Source of the DNA: Amaranthus tricolor | Lineage: Eukaryota; Streptophyta; Magnoliopsida; Caryophyllales; Amaranthaceae | NCBI RefSeq assembly: GCF_026212465.1 | Contig: NC_080055.1 | Coordinates: forward strand, 20,887,752 to 20,951,751 | Length of the DNA: 64,000 nucleotides | Direction: 5' to 3' | Shown here: positions 62,386-64,000 of the stretch, in pieces | How positions within the stretch are numbered: the first letter of the stretch is position 1 | How the letters are laid out: each line of letters opens with the position of its first letter | The notes under the pieces: model-generated | Told to the model about the DNA's origin: nothing | What the model saw: the letters and a program-made list of their open reading frames with translations, nothing else | The model's database searches: none | Program-made: the position numbers and the translations under genes

Positions 62386-64000
62386 CTCCCTCTTAAGTTT
62401 AGTAATGGGATTTTCAACATCCAACTTGCACAAATATCTTCAAAAACTTGTGCTCCAACTGCTTTTGTTAGAATGACATTTAGTTGATCTTCTGACTTGA
62501 CAAAAAAAATATTCACAATCTTAGCTTATAACTTGTGTTTAATAAAGTGTCGATCTACCTCAACATGTTTAGTCTAATCATGTTTTACTGGATTCTCCAA
62601 TATGGTAATTGCTGCTTTGTAATCACAAAAAGATCACAACCATCTTTGGAGGAAAACCAAGTTCAGATTAAAGTTTTCTTAACCACAAAATTTCAGTTAT
62701 TTCCTTAGCTATTTCTTGAAATTCAGCTTCAACACTCGACAAAGCAACAACTTTCTGTTTTTTACTTCTCTAAGTCACAATATTTCCACCCACAAGAGTG
62801 AAATATTTTGATGTAGACTTTCTTCTGCCTTTGTTTCCTGCCCAATCTGTATAAGCTTTCATATCTAGATGACCATTATTCTTGTAGAGAATTCTTCTTT
62901 CAACAGTTCCTTTGAGATACCTCAAAATTCTATAAAACGCTTCCATATGTTCAATTGAGAGTTTGTGCATGAATCGACTAACAACTTCAACTGCATAAGC
63001 TATATCAGGACGTGTATGAGAAAGATAGATTAACTTCCCCACGATTCTTTGATATTGTCCATAATCTGCTAGTTTCCCACCATCAACCATTTGCAACCCA
63101 TGATTAACTACCATTGGTGTCGCAACTAGTTTACAATTTAATAACCCAGTTTTAGTAAGTAAATCCAAAACATATTTCCTTTGAGAAAGCAAAACCTCTA
63201 TTCTTTGGAAATATTTGAGTCTCCTAAGGTCTTTCATTTCAAACTCCTTGGATAATTTTGTTTCTCACAATTTTATTTCTTCTATATCATTACCAGTAAT
63301 AATCATATTATATACATATATAATAAGACAGGTAATTAATTTACCATTCTGTTTCAGAAAGAGAGTATGATCAGAATTACTTTGATGATGCCCAAACGTT
63401 TCCATAGCAAAGGTAAATCTTCCAAACCACGCTTAAGGAGACTATTTTAACCTCATATAATGCCTTTTTTAACCTACACCCTTCTGTGGTCGAAAAACAT
63501 TTGAAAAACCCAGTGGAGCTTCCATATAAACTTCCTCCTAAATTTCACCATGAAGAAACGCATTCTTTACATCAAGTAGATGAAGGGGCTAGTTTTGATT
63601 CGTTGCTATAGAAAATAAGACTCTGATAGTATCAATTTTAGTTACTGGAAAAACGTTTTCGAGTAATCAATTTCGTATGTTTAGGTATATCCTTTTGCCA
63701 CCTCACGAGCTTTATATCTTTCAATAGTACCATCTGCTTTGTACTTTATTGTAAAGACCCATCTATACCCAACTGTTTTTTTACCTTTAGGAAGAACACA
63801 TTTCTCCCAAGTTTTACTTTTTATAAGAGCATTAATTTCTTCTTGCATAGCTTTTTTCCAATTTTTATTGTTTACGGCTTCCTCAAATGTACTTGGTATT
63901 TTTGTTGAATATAAAGCAATATTGAACGTCTTAGCTACCCGTGACAAATTTTGGTGGTTTATCCTGTTGATTGGATATTTTGACCTTTGATTTTCATATG
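62386..64000 (-). pseudogene. Decayed minus-strand Copia RT-RNase H region (runs off the window)
   Basis: Minus-strand translation reads, from the right edge inwards, the RT start (MQEEINALIKSKTWEK and VGYRWVFTIKYKADGTIERY, 63681-63947). Then comes a broken middle with LDVKNAFLHGEI, then KYVLDLLTKTGLLNCK, IGKLIYLSHTRPDIAYAV-like text and the RNase H motifs RRKSTSKYFTLVGGNIV and QKVVALSSVEAEF (62700-63237). Stops interrupt most segments. The catalytic YVDD position (63307-63318) reads YVYN, so both aspartates are gone. CTTAAGAGGGAGTG (reverse of 62386-62399) is the polypurine tract. The RNase H also lost two residues in the YTDADWAG motif. Clearly non-functional. Confidence 0.85.

Overview
The window is nuclear DNA from a flowering plant, most likely a eudicot. 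It is AT-rich, has long gene-free stretches, carries large AT/TAA microsatellites, and is filled with plant transposon families (Copia, Ty3-Gypsy, L1-type LINE, CACTA, hAT, Stowaway and Mutator-like MITEs, TRIM). A multicopy MITE family with GAGACGGTCTC-like ends hints at Caryophyllales/Amaranthaceae; that placement is an inference from memory, not a test. I see no bacterial features, rRNA genes, intact tRNA genes or CRISPR arrays.

Host genes are few. The left edge (2-313) is the 3' end of a plant CCCH tandem zinc-finger (RR-TZF type) gene on the + strand. About 34 kb of intergenic DNA follows. It holds non-autonomous hAT, Stowaway, Mutator-like and CACTA elements, a decayed LINE end, a TRIM and LTR relics. 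The clearest nest there is 17.2-22.4 kb: an LTR-like relic is interrupted by a CACTA-type element (TTA duplication), itself interrupted by a hAT-type element (8-bp duplication).

The second host gene is an R2R3-MYB factor (subgroup 14, RAX/MYB87-like) spread over 34164-59373. Exon 2 is split by an old defective Copia element (34775-49311, target duplication GAATT). The (TA)n tract in that element's 5' LTR is in turn split by a young, apparently coding-complete Sirevirus-type Copia element (34999-44940) with a 1439-aa gag-pol and a 529-aa extra ORF. Exon 3 is split inside its poly-Asn (AAT)n tract by a 7.5-kb Ty3-Gypsy Tat-like element (51758-59224) that has gag and protease but no recognisable reverse transcriptase or integrase. 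Independently of these insertions, exon 2 lacks the CGKSCRLRW core of MYB repeat R2, so the gene is called a pseudogene.

The non-coding 3.7 kb of the Gypsy element is the least ordinary part. It has about a dozen copies of a short motif built around ATAAGTC. Several copies fold into hairpins whose arms differ but still pair, and it also has four tRNA-like modules. Right of the MYB remnant lie a Stowaway-like element, an antisense LTR-like relic, and from 62.4 kb to the edge a decayed minus-strand Copia reverse transcriptase/RNase H region.
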